From the NCBI GenBank assembly GCA_963678675.1, contig OY783195.1, positions 29,809,385 to 29,873,384 of the forward strand: a DNA stretch of 64,000 nucleotides. Direction: 5' to 3'. The stretch is from Xiphydria camelus (taxonomy: Eukaryota > Arthropoda > Insecta > Hymenoptera > Xiphydriidae). Of this stretch, positions 48,860-60,000 are shown piece by piece (within the stretch, counting starts at the first letter, position 1; the number at the start of each line of letters is the position of its first letter). A model generated the notes under the pieces. The model did not search any database. It was not told the origin of the DNA and worked only from the letters and a program-made list of their open reading frames with translations. The position numbers were made by a program, and so were the translations under genes.

Positions 48860-50070
48860 TCAGGAGGTATTCTTCTCTCGCGATATATCCTCTTCATCGA
48901 TCGCCCAAAATATCTTTTGGCCACGTGACAATACTTGCGGCTTACAATTCGACGAGATACACTCTTCTTCCTGGTTCCGCAACTTCCGAAATTCCTCCAT
49001 CTGTGGAAAAACTTCAGCTGGGGAAACGGCGCGAAGAAACAAATGCATCTCCGCGTTACCTGAGACAGGCTTATCGGTGTGATCAGGGGAAAAATGATCC
49101 ATTTGACGTCTCTATCGAACGGGGGCGTGGTGGTAGATCCCTGGTAAACGTAGTAGCCCGTAGATTTTACAGCATTTCGAATCCAACATAACGCATCTGC
49201 AAACGAAAAATGGGAGCAAATTTTAAGATACCGTTTGCTTAGACAATTCTTCGCGATAAACTCACTTGACGGTATCTTGACTTCGGACCCAACATTAACG
49301 ATGTTCTTCAAGTTGTCGGTGATGTGGTCCAGTAAGGGGTTATTCCAGAATTTGTATTTGTCGGTAACCTGATAATGAAAATACAGCTTCATGTATTCGA
49401 AAAGTTGAAAATTAACCGTCTCTCATTACCAAGAAGAAATATGCGAGAACTGCGAGTCCGTCTTCGTGTTTTTCAGCTTCCTCGCAAGTTAGATATTTTC
49501 TGTTCCAATGGATCAGATGTGCCTCCATGGAGTACCTGTTTACAATTAATTAATAACGAATGACAAGGGACTGTCTAAATACCAAAATCGACGACGACGA
49601 TGGGATATGTGACGCGAGATTTCTCACCAAGTACCATTGATCGAATGTTCCGCGCCATTGCAATTATCCCTCCCCCAATGAAAATGTGCATTAAGAAATT
49701 CGTACTCCTCGTTAAAAAGTGGACCACCCGAAATCGTTGAAGGAATCCTATCGCCGCTTAATATTATCTTGGCTAACAAATTTTAATATATTTTTGTATA
49801 GAATCAATTTTCACTTAATTATAAGTTGGATGCAGTGTTATGAGAAACTCTTGCAGGAGAGGAATAACATCTTTAAAATATATTCTTTTACCAGCTTAAA
49901 TAAGCGATCAGATATTTGAACCAAGTACAAAAGAAAAAGCTGACCTGTGAACCCGTCGTTAATCATTACGGCTTCCCCGTCATTGATCCAATGTCCATTT
50001 AGAATTAGAGGTGGATATCTCACTGGACACACTGTGCCGTCGTCTATATTAATTGGCGATTTACCGTCCT
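48860..50070 (-). CDS. Alpha carbonic anhydrase with intact zinc site, 5' exon not found
   Basis: Six exons join in frame: 49945-50070, 49628-49772, 49430-49535, 49266-49368, 49060-49196 and 48860-49000. The first readable exon has GKSPINI and the motif GHWINDGEAVMIN. Zinc ligands are complete: NAHFHWG gives His94 and His96, and SMEAHLIHWN gives His119. GAEHSING supplies the gatekeeper Glu, and GSTTTPP matches the Thr199 loop. The last exon (MEEFRKLRNQEEECISS, ending EKNTS and stop) resembles the usual C-terminal helix. The upstream exon with start and any signal peptide was not identified between 50.07 and 50.77 kb, so the annotation is 5' partial. It shares exon lengths 145, 106, 103 and 137 with the copy to its right, which marks them as tandem duplicates. 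Confidence 0.82.
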
Positions 50071-50773
50071 CTACGAAACATAAAACGCGTCAAGTTCCAT
50101 TCACCCACTACGCTTTAGTTCGTACAATCGTAAATTTTCACTAAAATATACCCATCATCTCCGCAAATTGCAAATTGATGAAAAGAGCGTTAATTCAATC
50201 AGACACGATCACTCATCGAAGTTAGTTGAGACGAGAGAATGGCTCCACGGAAATCATACTCCCTCGCTTTATTCTTTCCACGAATAGTTCAGATTAAATT
50301 TGGAATGGAGGTGGGATTCTAAATCGATGTAATTTTAAAATAGAATCTTATTTTTAGTTACTATTTTTTTATGGTTGGCTACGCATTTGAGTTGGCTATT
50401 CTATCCTAGATACAAAAGCATATAGTATTTAAAAATCTCTTTCACATCTATGATAATATTAATAGTAATCGTTGCGAGTTAAAAATTAATGAAAATAGTG
50501 TTAATTTGACCCAGTACGATTACTGATCGAAGTTGATCGATAAGAAAAAGCCGTCCTCTTGAAAATCATTTTCCTTCGCTTTATTTCTTCCAGGAATAAT
50601 TCGCATTAAATTTGGAATGAATTGGTTACGTTGATTTGAAGGTTACTGTGGTTTCTGCCAACGAGAATTTTTTTCTTTAGTTTCCCTCAAACAATAGACA
50701 ATCGCGCTAACGCTTCTTATCACGGTAACTGGTCGCGACAAAGTTAGAAACTTTTATAGCTAGTCGTTATTCT
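50071..50773. other. Spacer between carbonic anhydrase genes with a local duplication
   Basis: Bases about 50160-50330 and 50470-50640 are diverged direct repeats: GTTAATTCAATCAGACACGA against GTTAATTTGACCCAGTACGA, then CTCGCTTTATTCTTTCCACG against TTCGCTTTATTTCTTCCAGG. The 5' exon of the intact-site carbonic anhydrase to the left should lie here but could not be placed. Confidence 0.5.
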
Positions 50774-52034
50774 TCATTCTACTGCGCTATTCGAAGCGTA
50801 GAATATTCGCCTTCCGTTTAATCGATGCGGCAATCTGCGGTTGTTCATAATCGGGTCCAACTTGCTGTCGTAAAGACTTCTAAACGCGTTCGCCTGTAAT
50901 TAAAATTAATCCTCGAAATCTATATTTAGTTAGCCGAGGAAGTTTGGTGTAGTTTAATAAAAATGATCGGATCCAGCGTACTTGACGAGCAGAGATTTTA
51001 AGGGGTCTATCGACGATTATCCATGTGACACATTCATGAGTAGGAGGTGTTGTAAGAGAACCGGCATACGTGTAATATCCCGGAGAAAGGCACGCGTCTA
51101 GCATCCACCACAAACAATCTATTCAGTAAATTGCAATGATAGCTAATTGTTGAATTCAAACATAGTCTCACATATGGAAAAATTAAAATAGCTGTGGAAA
51201 TGTGACAAATTCCATTTTTTTCGAACTATCGCTGCTACGCACCAGGAGGAAGATTTACGCTGCTTCTTGTCCTCTTAATTTTTGGCAAATAATCAGTGAT
51301 CCTCGCAAAAATTGGATTATCCGACACTCCAGGGCAACCAACTACCTGAGCGAGTATAAATAAATATGTAATAAGGAATTATGAAAAATATTTATGCAAA
51401 GAAATAACTGCCTACTTGCAGAAAATATGATAAAACAGCCATTCCGTCGCGCTTATCGTAACATTTATCTTGTGACCCATATCGAGTGTTCCAATGCATC
51501 GCCTGGGCTTCCATGGAAAACCTGTATTTGAAATAGCGCATTGGCAATGCGGCAAATTCGTATAACATAGAATAAGATACAACAGAGAGAATTCAGGGAA
51601 AATATTCTAAAGCTTAAATTCTATTTAAATCTTCAGTTTATTGTTACCAATAACCATCTACAGAATGTTCGGCACCCTGAGAATCACTGCCTCCCCAACG
51701 AAATTGCATATTCATGAACTCGTATTCATTATCCTTAAAAGGACCTCCTCTCAATATAGGAATCTTTCTGTTGCCTCCCAATTCGATTTTAACTGGAAAC
51801 GACGAAGGGAAAAGAGATGGATAGTATCAGAAATTCAGAGGAATTAATGAATGCAGAAGTGTTGAAGTTCTTGTCACCCGTTCGACCGGTATTGGTCATC
51901 GTCGCAGTTCCCTCGTTCAACCAATAGCCGGTCAGTAATAAAGGTGGAAACTTTTTGGGCCAGGTATTGACTCTGTTCAAATCGACGGGTGATTGTTTCC
52001 ATTTCGGTAGACCCGATGACGACGTTGACAGCAC
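50774..52034 (-). CDS. Carbonic anhydrase-related protein, zinc site lost (H94Q, H96R, H119Q)
   Basis: Seven exons join in frame: 51878 to about 52034, then 51648-51792, 51416-51521, 51243-51345, 50982-51118 and 50774-50893, plus an unplaced 5' end. The first exon carries GLPKWKQSPVDLNRV and TGYWLNEGTATMTNTG. At the metal site the sequence reads NMQFRWGG in place of FHFHWG and SMEAQAMHWN in place of ELHLVHWN. All three histidines are therefore replaced (Gln, Arg, Gln). GAEHSVDG and GSLTTPPTHECVTWI are normal, so the fold should be kept. The last exon encodes ANAFRSLYDSKLDPIMNNR and RLPHRLNGRRIF before the stop. Upstream of 52034 there is an in-frame TGA and no obvious signal-peptide exon, so the start is unresolved. 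It is probably catalytically dead and may act as a ligand-binding or structural protein. Confidence 0.78.
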
Positions 52035-52732
52035 CGTTGCAGTCTTTTCCTCTCAGGAATTGATTATTCATTAACTTAAACTTTCGAATTGCTGAAGTCT
52101 TGTATATATTTTGCTTATACTTATGCCTCGCTTGTACCTAGTACTCATACACACATGCCCAGTAAATGTATCCTGCTTATTTACAGTAAAACTATGCATG
52201 CACGATGAGGGAATGTAAGTCGCTACATAACCAATATCTTTTCAAAATGCGTTAATTAGAATGTCATGTAACTAACTTGATTTTTTACTTCTTCGCGATA
52301 TCATTATTATGTTTTTGTACCTAAATCGAAATTTTGAAAGACATGTTCCTTAAATATATTTTAGATCTAAACACTTCTTCGTATGAAAGTTTTTGAAATA
52401 AGGAATGTTCAATTCCTTTTTTTCCGAGTCGCTTTTATTTCATCTTTCAACGACTTCAGAGCATTTCATTAAACTCATGTAGATGACCTTATCGTGATCT
52501 TATTGTATATAGGTAAAATCTTTCCTACCAATAAATAGGTATAGGTAATGTTCACCTAATATGTTATAGGAATTAGGTGAAATAAAATAAATACCAATTA
52601 TTTAAAGAAACCGTCCAATTTATTATGAAAACTATGGAATAACAATTTTACGCAGATTTACTTGTCATAGAATGTTACATTCTTCGTACGATAATTCGTA
52701 AAAAATGACATTATTATTATCAATTAAAACAT
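52035..52732. other. Spacer between two carbonic anhydrase-related genes
   Basis: AT-rich sequence with no recognisable exon. An AATAAA signal on the minus strand (52619-52624) lies about 110 bases past the stop of the gene at 52733 and probably ends its transcript. The missing 5' exon of the gene to the left may be here, but I could not find a signal-peptide frame. Confidence 0.5.
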
Positions 52733-54211
52733 TCAGCTGACGTAGTGAATTAATCGACCGTTAAGAGCTTGAACCGGCCGATGATTCTCGCGGATATAAT
52801 TTCCTTCTTTGTCGTGTAAATCCCGGAACATCTTCGCCTGACTTTCCGAAATTCTGATCGGTTCGGGGAATACTATCCAGGTGACGCACTCGTGATAAGG
52901 GCTGGTCGTTAAAGAACCTTGATAGGTGAAGTATCCAGGTGTTTGACACGCCTGCCTCATCCAACAGAGGCAATCTGTAGAATGAAAAATCCATTGAAAT
53001 AATTCTACTAAAATAACTCGAAATATAAATTTTAAATCTGATAATGAATCATCATACATAAACGATTTGAAGAATATGATAATAGTCATCGGAAAACTTA
53101 CTGGCCGGTACATTCACGGACGTCCCCGGTTTTATGACTTTGTACAGACTATCGGTAACTTTCGAGAAAAGCGGATTCTCGTCCCAGGCAGGAAGTTGAT
53201 AGACTTGCAGGAAGTAAGCGCAAATTGCAATGCCGTCTCGTTTATCCCAGCATTTATCTATATAGTTGTATTTCCGATTCCAATGAATGGCTTGCGCTTC
53301 CATGGTAAACCATGTGCCGTTAAGCGTATGCTCAGCCCCCATGCAGTCCGAAGCACCCCATCGGAATACCACCTCGGACAATTGATAGATATCGTTCTCC
53401 AGTGGTCCACCGTGTATCGTGGCGGGATTTCTGTTACCACCCAGACATATTTGTACTGATCAACAAAACAAAGACATTAATTGATAGGGAAAGAGTTGCA
53501 ATTCGTTCCACTACTCACATCTCAAAGTGGAGCATTCTCTAATTTGTTAATATTGATTTGAGATAAAGGTGAAATGCGAACAGGAAGGTATAAAAATTCC
53601 TCGACAAGTACCGGTACTTCCGGTGTTCGTTAATTTGGCTCCACCTTCTTGGCTCCAATGTCCAGTCATCACGAGCGGAGAATATTGTATACCGATCGTG
53701 TTATCCTCATCCAAGTCCACAGGGGATTGACTCCATTTTCTATCGCCATCTGCGAAAGATAACGTTTCATCATTCTACATCAACAACGAAGCGATTTGTG
53801 AACGCGAAATTCCTTTACCGGTGTAGAGCGCCATTATATCACAATCTTCTTGTTACTTCCCGATGGTTCGTTTGAATATTACGAAGATTTAACTCATGGT
53901 TGCTACCAATGAAATAAAGACAAAGAAGCATTTATTCGAAAAGCAGAAAGAAACAAAATAAGGTGATATATACAGGCGTTACACTTCAGATGGTATTCGA
54001 TACAAATAAATTCGAATTTCCTTTATTTCACTCCACTATTTCTTTCCTTGAATTTCTCGTAAATACTTTCTCGAATGTAGTATGCAGGTACAGCTGAACT
54101 GAGTACAGTATCATAATATGATAAATTAATTTACTTACGCTGGCTGAAATCGAACTCACCAACCACGCGCGGACTCAGGATATAAAAAAATAAGAGATAA
54201 TAGCACCTCAT
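52733..54211 (-). CDS. Secreted carbonic anhydrase-related protein, zinc site lost (H94V, H96R, H119Q), four exons
   Basis: Exons 54139-54211, 53612-53749, 53102-53455 and 52733-52974 join in frame to 268 residues. The start MRCYYLLFFYILSPRVVG is a short signal peptide, followed by EFDFSQHGDRKWSQSPVDL, the normal N-terminus of the mature domain. The metal site reads SEVVFRWG and MEAQAIHWN, so His94, His96 and His119 are Val, Arg and Gln and zinc catalysis should be absent. GAEHTLNG and GSLTTSPYHECVTWIVF are conserved. Exon 3 (354 bases) equals the sum of three exons in the two neighbouring copies (145+106+103), so two introns are missing exactly. The last exon also lacks the intron found in the neighbours. 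The gene is head to head with HYPK. The arrangement does not look like the vertebrate CA10/CA11 type. Confidence 0.87.
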
Positions 54212-54433
54212 GAATTCTGTTAAATTTTTCTATTATAATAAATATAATGGAAATAATATATGTATTGTGTATTCCACGAATGTTATACACCGCACGTTTC
54301 GCGGGCATGATATGCTTGTTCATCTATTCGAGAACAGATAGCGCTTCCATCGCGGTATTACTTTGTCGAGTTCCACGTATTGATCCGTTCTTTTTATCAC
54401 TGGTGTTGCAGATGAGAAGTTCATCGCGTAAAA
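54212..54433. promoter_or_regulatory. Bidirectional promoter region between a carbonic anhydrase-related gene and HYPK
   Basis: The divergent start codons are only 222 bp apart, so both transcripts must start within or just outside this AT-rich segment. HYPK may have a non-coding first exon ending before 54415, since TTGCAG occurs just upstream of its start codon at about 54409-54414. Confidence 0.45.
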
Positions 54434-55188
54434 ATGGACGAAGATGTAAATGGTGACTCTGACGAGGCGCAAAGGGAAAAATCACAGAAGAAAACAGCAA
54501 AATATGATAGCGGTGCGGCGGATTTAGAGAAGGTTACAGATTATGCGGAGGAAAGAGAAATTTCTTCATCGGACGGATTTTCCTGCGTAAGTTAGTTGCA
54601 TTTCCATGTGGCTTTCATAATTTACAAGTAATTGCTTATTTCATAATACCGATGTGTATTTAATGGTATAAATTAATTACTTCGTGGCCATTACAGTAAA
54701 AAAAATGAAGTGAATATTACAGAAATACTAGCGCAGTATATATAACGTCACTCTAACCTGCTTTCGCCTCTATTTGATTCAAACCAATCGTCCACACTGC
54801 GATTCAATGGTCCTAGGTACCTATATTTAATGTCTAACTCTTACCTTTACTGCAGGCCTTGAGTATTATTGGAGATCGCCGTAACAAAGAAGCTGCCGAG
54901 AAAAAGGCAAAGGAAAAGGAATTATTGAAGGTGTCGATCAAGAAGGAGGATGTCGATCTTATTGTAAGAATCTATAATAATGAAACAAGTTACTATTTAT
55001 CGACATAATAAATTAAATGGCACAAAAGATTTATTATATGAGTTAGCTTCAACTTTTATATGACTGTTAATAATTTCAATTCTTTATTTCAGATGAGGGA
55101 AATGGAAATAAACCGTAATTTAGCAGAGCAAACACTCAGGGAACACAGAGGGGATGTTGTAGAAGCTCTCATCACATTGACCAACTGA
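54434..55188 (+). CDS. HYPK: Huntingtin-interacting protein K (HYPK), three exons
   Basis: Exons 54434-54586, 54856-54963 and 55093-55188 join in phase 0 to a 118-residue protein, close to the usual family length. The acidic N-terminus (MDEDVNGDSDEAQ, AADLEKVTDYAEEREI) leads to a charged helix (GDRRNKEAAEKKAKEKELLK). The C-terminal UBA-like domain follows (VDLIMREMEINRNLAEQTLR, then EHRGDVVEALITLTN). HYPK binds the NatA N-terminal acetyltransferase (NAA10-NAA15), regulates it at the ribosome and has chaperone activity. Donors GTAAGT and GTAAGA and acceptors GCAG and TCAG are all canonical. AATAAA at 55295-55300 lies 107 bases after the stop. Nothing looks damaged. Confidence 0.93.
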
Positions 55189-55294
55189 ACCTTAGATAAT
55201 TAAGCCCTTTCTTCTTACAATTCCAAAATTTCCTTTGTAAATTGTGAGCAATATTGGAATCTTGTAAGGGAAACTTTTGTTATGAGTATTTATT

Positions 55295-55300
55295 AATAAA
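55295..55300 (+). terminator. HYPK polyadenylation signal
   Basis: Canonical AATAAA in the 3' region of HYPK, within TATTAATAAAGATT. Confidence 0.7.
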
Positions 55301-56272
55301 GATTATGAAATCGTCATGAAATATGCGCTCTGTATTTCCAGCCTTACAAATGTTACAAATATAGAAGTAGTTTTGTATAACATAAAATTTTTAAGAAAAG
55401 GAATGAAAAAACACCCTTATTTTTTGGATGATTTGAGAATCAATTTAGGTAGCCATTTAATAAAAGTAAAAATTCTACCTCTTAACTTGTAGAAATCAGC
55501 TCAAAACTGCTCTCGAATTTTAACTCAAGATCGTATATGTATCCTTCAAAGTATTTCAACATTTACACAAATTTGGTGGTATGGCTTATATCGGATTAGA
55601 GCACTTAGAAAAAAAGGACTTAATTTTAAGGACTTTAACTCATTGAGTAAAAGAGGATGTATACTCGTAGCGCTCATGCACTCATCAATTCATCCCATTC
55701 TCTATTTCACGCGTAGTGAAACAAAGAATATAGATATTCAAATATTTTCACAATGTCCAAGTAAGCAACATCTATCCCACTATGAAAAACAAGTAATCCA
55801 CATCCTAAATTCTGATATCAAACTCGATTATTATTCTATCAAAGTTTCCAGAGGCACCTTATCTTATTCGCAAAGTATCATTGTGGTAGTTAAGGTCAGA
55901 TAAAGTGGATTTTTCCACTCTGAGCTCTTCTCGTCTTGTCTTTTCCTCTCTTTTCTTACAGATCTTGACTTCGCAAAGTGTGAGTAATACGTTAAAATAT
56001 TATATGCTTGTTAAAAAATGAACAATTTAAAATACATCGATGGTATTGAAAAGCGGGTGTACAGCTGTTGGCTGTTATCAGTTATTGCTCCGATATCGCG
56101 TGTATGTACAATACGTAAGTGTATATACACACATCAACAAAATGGAAGGCCTTACCAGAGCCTGGTAAATGTATCTCAGCCTTGTAAGTCCCTGATAATA
56201 GAAAGAATAAGACGTTGATTTCGGAATCGGTGACGTTGACATCGGTGTCTCTTCGATTTTCGTAAATCTACC
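55301..56272. other. Intergenic, no gene seen
   Basis: AT-rich spacer between HYPK and the PPxY membrane-protein gene. An 86-codon frame at 55643-55903 has no recognisable motif or splice context. No TIR element could be delimited. Confidence 0.5.
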
Positions 56273-58113
56273 ATGAGGATTTCTTTCTACGGGTTTTCGG
56301 GATTTTACCTAACGTTACTGCAATCAATTAGTGAAACAGGTGAGTTTAAATAGAAAGTACTAGCAATTAAGCGCACCTCTTTCGTTTCCCTTTCATGCGA
56401 TATATGAAACATAAGATAGCAAGTTTATTCGATCAAAAGTCTCTGAACTAGTTCGCCTTCCAATTGCTATTATAAATTGGCATTCCAATTCATTATTTAC
56501 GACGTTGTAACCAGATTTAAGTGCTTAACTTTACTAGTGGTTCTACAAAAAATATTACGTAATGTAGTTTATACTTATAAATGGATGAAGCATTCGGACT
56601 TATTGCCCGCACTTATGAAATGTATAGAAAATTAATAAAGTATTATAATTTATAAAGACAAGGGCCTGCTCAGGGTTCACGAAAAGCCCACTGTACCAAG
56701 GCTGGGTTAACAAGTTATTTGGCATTCACGTTGTAATGCTTTTGAGTAAAAATATAGACATTCATTTTTTTATAGATTCGTTTCACCACTCTCTAGGACA
56801 CCCACAGAACTTTGCTACCTTGGCGGCATACAACATGGCCTTAAATATTGAAACCGATAGCATCTACACAAACTGTTCTATCAGTTCTAAAAATATTCCT
56901 TCCTGCACCTGCATGGAATACATCGGTGATCTTCCAACCAATCTTCTATATTTCTAAGCTATTTGCTAAACGTCTCTTTTATCAGATATGACTATGAGAT
57001 ATGCTGAACCATTTGTACGTGCCACATTCGTGAAATCGTGTGATTTTTACATGGCTATATCTTACAGGGTTTGGACGATACACAATCTGTTGTACGGCAC
57101 CTCGAACAATGTGCTGTCATTGTTATGCCAATTGTAGCTTAGCGTGCGGGTAACTACATACCTGTAAATATATACATTTACCACATGTACCACTCGTTGC
57201 ATGCAGTCCAACCTCCCACAATGAAGCTATTTTGGGAAAAAGTTTCTCCTTGCAACTCGTCCTTAAAGTCCTTACAAGGCACTGTAAGACATTGTAGGGA
57301 ATAAATACGATTCTATATGAAACTTGAATACAATTTCTATACGCATCACTCGAGGCCAATAAACAATATAGAATTGTATACATTTTTGATGAGTTTAAAA
57401 TTACTTCAACGCGCAAATGTAAACAATGAGATTGTAGAAATTTTTAACGAGTTACAGCAAACAAGAAAACGCGGCTTGAAAAATCGGCATAATAAAATAA
57501 TAAAATATCCAGGGAACAACATCTTGGGAGGTTGGACAGTATTGAGATTCCGATTATATATTTCTGATAGTTCTCTCTTGAATAATCTTACACGTGTATC
57601 TATCACTTTGCAAATTAATTATTTCATATCACGCGCCGTAATATTCACGGCACTTTCGAATTTCAGACAAAACTGGAAGCTAATGAATTTCATTCAACTT
57701 GGCATGTCCACCATACTCCTATTTGGTGTTATCGCCACAATAATTCTTTTCTTCAGAATCTGTACGAGGTACGGTATCATCATATGTGATTTCTAAACCA
57801 AACGTAATTTCATATTTGGCATTAAATTTCTCGTTCCATCGCATTAAAAGTAACGCAATTGAAACATTCTTCAAATACGACAGTAATACGTTCTTTTTGC
57901 AGTAAAAATCTTTTATCTAGAAGAACACCAGAACCGAGAACTGATTTGTTATCTACCGAATACGACGATACCATTAGTATTAGCTCCTTGCAACGGTATA
58001 TTTCGGAGCGATTGCGAGATCGACCTCCGCGCTACAACGAAATTTATCAGGTTCCGCCGACAAACACCGACACGAACGGGGTGTGTATTCAAAGACTTGA
58101 TACAGATGTTTAA
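56273..58113 (+). CDS. Small type I membrane protein, Cys-rich ectodomain and PPxY tail (Shisa/WBP1-like architecture), five exons
   Basis: Exons 56273-56339, 56776-56925, 57068-57149, 57667-57768 and 57903-58113 join with matching phases to 203 residues. Residues 1-22 (MRISFYGFSGFYLTLLQSIS) are a weak signal peptide. Exon 3 gives a cysteine cluster at residues 80-99 in the pattern CC-x6-CC-x-C-x3-C-x3-C. Residues about 108-129 (FIQLGMSTILLFGVIATIIL) form one membrane span. The tail contains TEYDDTISISS and RPPRYNEIY, a PPxY motif (175-178) that should bind WW domains of Nedd4-type ligases. Signal peptide, CC-rich module, single span and PPxY tail together match the Shisa/VOPP1/WBP1/CYYR1-type adaptors, but I cannot name an orthologue. 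The exon 2 donor (GTGATC) is weak. The gene converges on the EFA6 remnant. Confidence 0.72.
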
Positions 58114-59986
58114 TATCCCTTAGTAGCTGATATACCAGTGTTTCACCAATCGCCCAATCAAACCCAAGCACACCGATTAACGGAAATGTAAATGCCGCAA
58201 ATTTGATTTCATGTACAGGTAACGATACCAGAGGCACCGCCGGCTTACCCACGACTACTGGAGAGAGAGGATCGGACACCGGCCCCAAATATGATCGATA
58301 CCAACACAAATGTAGAATCAACAATACCTCGCAGGCCTCCAGTAGTTCATCATATGTAGGTGTATAGTTTAGGATTTTTCGGAATATAGATCCCGTAAGG
58401 TAGAAAGTGAAATTGCAGTACACTTACTAAAGGCAGTTTTGTGTGGCTACACGGAAGCAGTGGTCGTTGAAACTTTCGTTGAGAGCCAACAGCACCCGCG
58501 AGAGGTTGACAGGAGAAGCTAGCGCAAACGAAGTTAACAGTATCGATCCACGACTGTGTAGCTCCTTGGAATCGCTAAAATCATTTTGGTATATTATATA
58601 TAGGATAGCAAAAAATGAAATGGAAGAAAGGAAGAAGTAAAAATGATTGATCATTTACCTCGTTTGGAAGAGATATTCCGCTTGATCGGTGGTCTGCAAC
58701 CTGAAGACATGTTGTTTCTTGTATAGTCTGTCGCTTTTGTGGCGAGTGCGTGATGAATGCGTATAGCATTGTGCAAACTGTCATTGCGGAAGCCATGCTC
58801 GTCTTTGTGCAAGTATAATACAAGTACTCTCAATGTACAATAATACATTTTCCAACCTCGCTTTCCAAATGGTGCTGAAACACAAACAGAAAATTAGAAA
58901 TTTGTTTCCATGCGATCCTGTAATGTAGAACGACCGATCGTGCGTCTCGCCGACTTACTCTTTTTTCCATTTGCGTCGTAACAGCACTTGCGCATGACGT
59001 AGCCCTTCTTGAATTCGGTCGCACCGGTGACGTTTGGCACATCGAGAAATGGATTTCCCGTACCAGACAGCGCTGGACCATCACCCTGCTGTATCACCTG
59101 AGACGCCGTCTCCTCTCCTTCCTCGTCTCTAATCAGTTACGATCGGATTGAAATGCGAGGTGGTGATGTTTTTTTTATTTGTAGAACAAAATTGGGTTTA
59201 GATTTAACGCGAACTTACAATGCCCACTCGAGAGGAGATGACTTGATCGCATTGTACAGATTTTCAATGAATTCCGAGCATGACATTTTTCGACCGATAT
59301 TCTGCCCGTGAAAAGATCGGTATTGAACTGCATTATAGCACATATTAACGTATGAACGGCATCTGAAGAGAAATGGCCAAATGGCTAAAGCCAAATGAAC
59401 ATTGCGGACTGATCGAGTTTCACGAAGATTCACGAGGTATCGAACAAATAAAGTGATACCTTGAGAATTAAAACTGCCGGGATTACAGTCGAGATATCTT
59501 TTGGAGAAATGTACAAGAACCCGTTCTCTCTCTTGAGTCTCTCCGGTTAAAGAGAACTGAGCAAGGAACTTCCGCAGGGCCACGTCCAGCGTGTCCCGTT
59601 CAAAGTTGAAATACCTCAAGTACTCTTCGGCTACGGCTCTGCTGAAGTCATTGCTGCAAATCATGGATCAAACAATCAGCTCGAGTTTTTTCGTGTTCAA
59701 GTTCTCGTTTCGCGTTATCCTCGATGTGCATTGAGCACTCCGGATACGTTTCTACCATGCAAAACGAATACTTCGAAAAGCGTCAGGGTACGTAACGCAA
59801 GGACGAATGAAAAGCAAAGAAGTAGGGTGTACTTTTTACTGAGATGTCTGGAGACATCGGATTTTTTAAAGCCGTCCAAAGAATATAGTCTCTTAGCCAG
59901 CCTGACGGCCGAGGGAAGATTGACAGCCTTGGGACTGTAGTGGAAGCTGTGCAAACTCTCGATGTCGCTCTCCTCGTCAGCGGATT

Positions 59987-60000
59987 GGGGGGGGGGGGGG
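59987..60000. repeat. G14 homopolymer inside the EFA6 exon
   Basis: On the coding strand this is a proline-coding C run. Thirteen or sixteen bases would keep the frame into QSADEESDIESLHSF, but fourteen break it. Homopolymers of this length are prone to both real slippage and sequencing error. Confidence 0.8.

Noticed and set aside
57980..58423. 147-codon minus-strand frame as the C-terminal part of EFA6
   Set aside because: It overlaps the last exon of the PPxY gene and does not resemble the EFA6 coiled coil; the open frame is probably chance.
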